Part shown: piece after piece, positions 16,958-18,199 of the stretch | Layout of the letters: each line of letters begins with the position of its first letter | How positions within the stretch are numbered: the first letter of the stretch is position 1 | From: Amoebophrya sp. AT5.2 | Lineage: Eukaryota > Sar > Dinophyceae > Syndiniales > Amoebophryaceae | Length of the DNA stretch: 18,199 nt | Direction: 5' to 3' | Assembly (NCBI GenBank): GCA_005223375.1 | Contig: RXOD01004799.1 | Coordinates: forward strand, 1-18,199 | Made by a program: the position numbers and the translations under genes | The notes under the pieces: generated by a model | What the model saw: only the letters and a program-made list of their open reading frames with translations | Database searches by the model: none | Told to the model about the DNA's origin: nothing

Positions 16958-18199
16958 TCAATGAAAGTCAAGAAACAAATCGGAGAACTCTCGTCCTCTG
17001 ATTGCTCGAGCTGGCTCGTCACGTGCTCTCACAAAGTAGTGACAATGTCCGTCATGGAGTAGATCATGCTTCGCCCAGACCACCAAACGCAAACCAGCAG
17101 TGCTAAATGGGGAATACCTGTCTTCTTCCATCATGCAGAGGAAGGGGTAGCACACCAGAAAGGCGACGCAGACCCAGCCGATGACGCAGGGTATACCGAC
17201 CACGATGTAGGACAATACCGGAAACAACAGCTGGTCCCGACTTATCTGTGATTTGGGTTCTTTCATTTTTGCGGTGATTGTGACTGAGGCTACAATAAGC
17301 ATGCCGCAAAAGCAGTTTAACTCGTACTAGTCTACTCTGAAATTGAGACTCTGAAAGGTGAAACCGTTTGTAGTTTCCACCTCTGACGATTGATCCTACT
17401 TTCAGCTTCTGCCAATGTACCATGAGGAATCCGGTCGAGAAGGGCAGCACGGCGACGCATATGGCGCCCAACTGCAGACTTTTGATCATGCAGATTTCGT
17501 CGTCGGTGTACACCTTTTCGTGCTCGCGATGATACTTCACCAGCAGCAAGCTCGTGAGCGCCGCCGATCCGAGGATGAAGAACACCACGAACACATTCAG
17601 CCCGTGGAAAAGGTAGTCGACCTGCACAATGACAACACAATAGTCCATAACCATAAAAAAATGTTTGTAAATGAAGCGCTCTACAACTACTCGGTCCAGG
17701 GAGTAGAGACCTCGCATCGCTTTCGGGATGATCTTCGTTTGTTTTCTTTTTACTATGAATGTGCACGTGCACCAGCACTTCCACTTGCAGTACCTCGCAG
17801 TGGTCGATGTCGAAGAGGCACATTTGGCAGCGCATTCCGGATTTGTCGTACCAGTTGAGAAAGTAGCCGACGAGCGAGATCTGCACGGGGAAGTCGCAGC
17901 ACACGAATTTCGCCAGCTGGAGTTGCGCGAGTCGCCGCGTGTCTGGTTCCTGCGTGTCGAACATGCGGTAGACGAGCGCGATGAAGACCACGCTCATCAA
18001 AATTCCCGCGTTCATCACCCACTCGCTGCGCGCGATCGACGCGTCCTCGTCCCGCCCCTGGTGCTTTTCGTTGAACTTCTTCCACGCGCCCTCAAACGCG
18101 CACTGGGCGTCCGTGGTCAGCTTCCGGATGTGGTCCGCGCTCATGGTCACATCCTGCACGTAGATGCGGTACCGGCTGGGCTTCTTCGCGGGCAGCCGG
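16958..18199 (-). CDS. Multi-pass membrane protein of unknown family, 5' end beyond window
   Basis: The frame is open to the right edge, so the start is either outside or at ATG 18144. Exon 1 ends at 17794 (TGCGAG|GTACTG); exon 2 is 17621-17400, after a T-rich tract and GTGCAG|GTC. Exon 3 starts near 17245 (ATCACAG|ATAAG), though its acceptor and the exon 2 donor have alternatives. At least five membrane spans are visible: ILMSVVFIALVYRMF and FVCCDFPVQISLVGYFLNWY in exon 1, LNVFVVFFILGSAALTSLLL and LQLGAICVAVLPFSTGFLMV in exon 2, and VLSYIVVGIPCVIGWVCVAF running into LVCYPFLCMM in exon 3. A Cys-rich loop MRCQMCLFDIDHCE lies between spans 2 and 3. The C-terminus is uncertain: the frame runs to a TGA at 16958, but a donor at 17117 (ACAG|GTATTC) could lead to a shorter tail ending near 17029. 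I know no family with this pattern. Confidence 0.7.
17622..17793 (-). other. GT-AG intron of the membrane-protein gene
   Basis: 172 nt, phase 0, GTACTGCAAG at the donor and TCATTGTGCAG at the acceptor, with a run of seven T inside. Splicing joins DIDHCE to VDYLFHGLNVFVVFF and removes the frame that would otherwise lose the membrane spans. Confidence 0.75.

Overview
The window looks like nuclear DNA from a protist. It is GC-rich, has spliceosomal introns, all five recognisable genes lie on the minus strand, and the proteins carry long low-complexity inserts. My best guess is an alveolate, probably a dinoflagellate and possibly a syndinian such as Amoebophrya. The reason is an intron flanked by a 4-bp direct repeat, with inverted-repeat ends and no usable AG acceptor. 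A euglenozoan is the main alternative. This placement is inference; no rRNA or spliced-leader gene is present to settle it.

In transcription order (high to low coordinates) the window holds: a multi-pass membrane protein of unknown family, cut by the right edge (16958-18199); a small HSBP1 homologue in two exons (15371-15732); a coiled-coil, low-complexity protein of unknown function in two exons (12304-14524); a JMJD7-type JmjC oxygenase in one exon (9822-11783); and a very large four-domain voltage-gated cation channel (148-8922), which leaves the window at the left edge before its domain III pore. About 0.5 to 1.2 kb of apparently non-coding DNA separates neighbouring genes. The proteins share no obvious pathway, so this is an ordinary stretch of genome and not an operon.

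The most unusual content is in the channel introns. The domain II pore is interrupted by a 422-bp insert (3269-3690) bounded by TCTC direct repeats, with 25-26 bp imperfect inverted repeats at its ends. Removing it at the repeats restores the pore reading frame exactly (LIS-GDAW), while no in-frame AG acceptor exists. The same element, recognisable over its first ~100 bp, sits in the domain III pore region (1-147, cut by the window edge). A third channel intron (2889-3216) has different inverted-repeat ends and a TACG repeat, but also fits GT-AG. Together these look like introner elements, that is, mobile DNA that creates introns, at least one of which seems to be removed by a non-canonical route.
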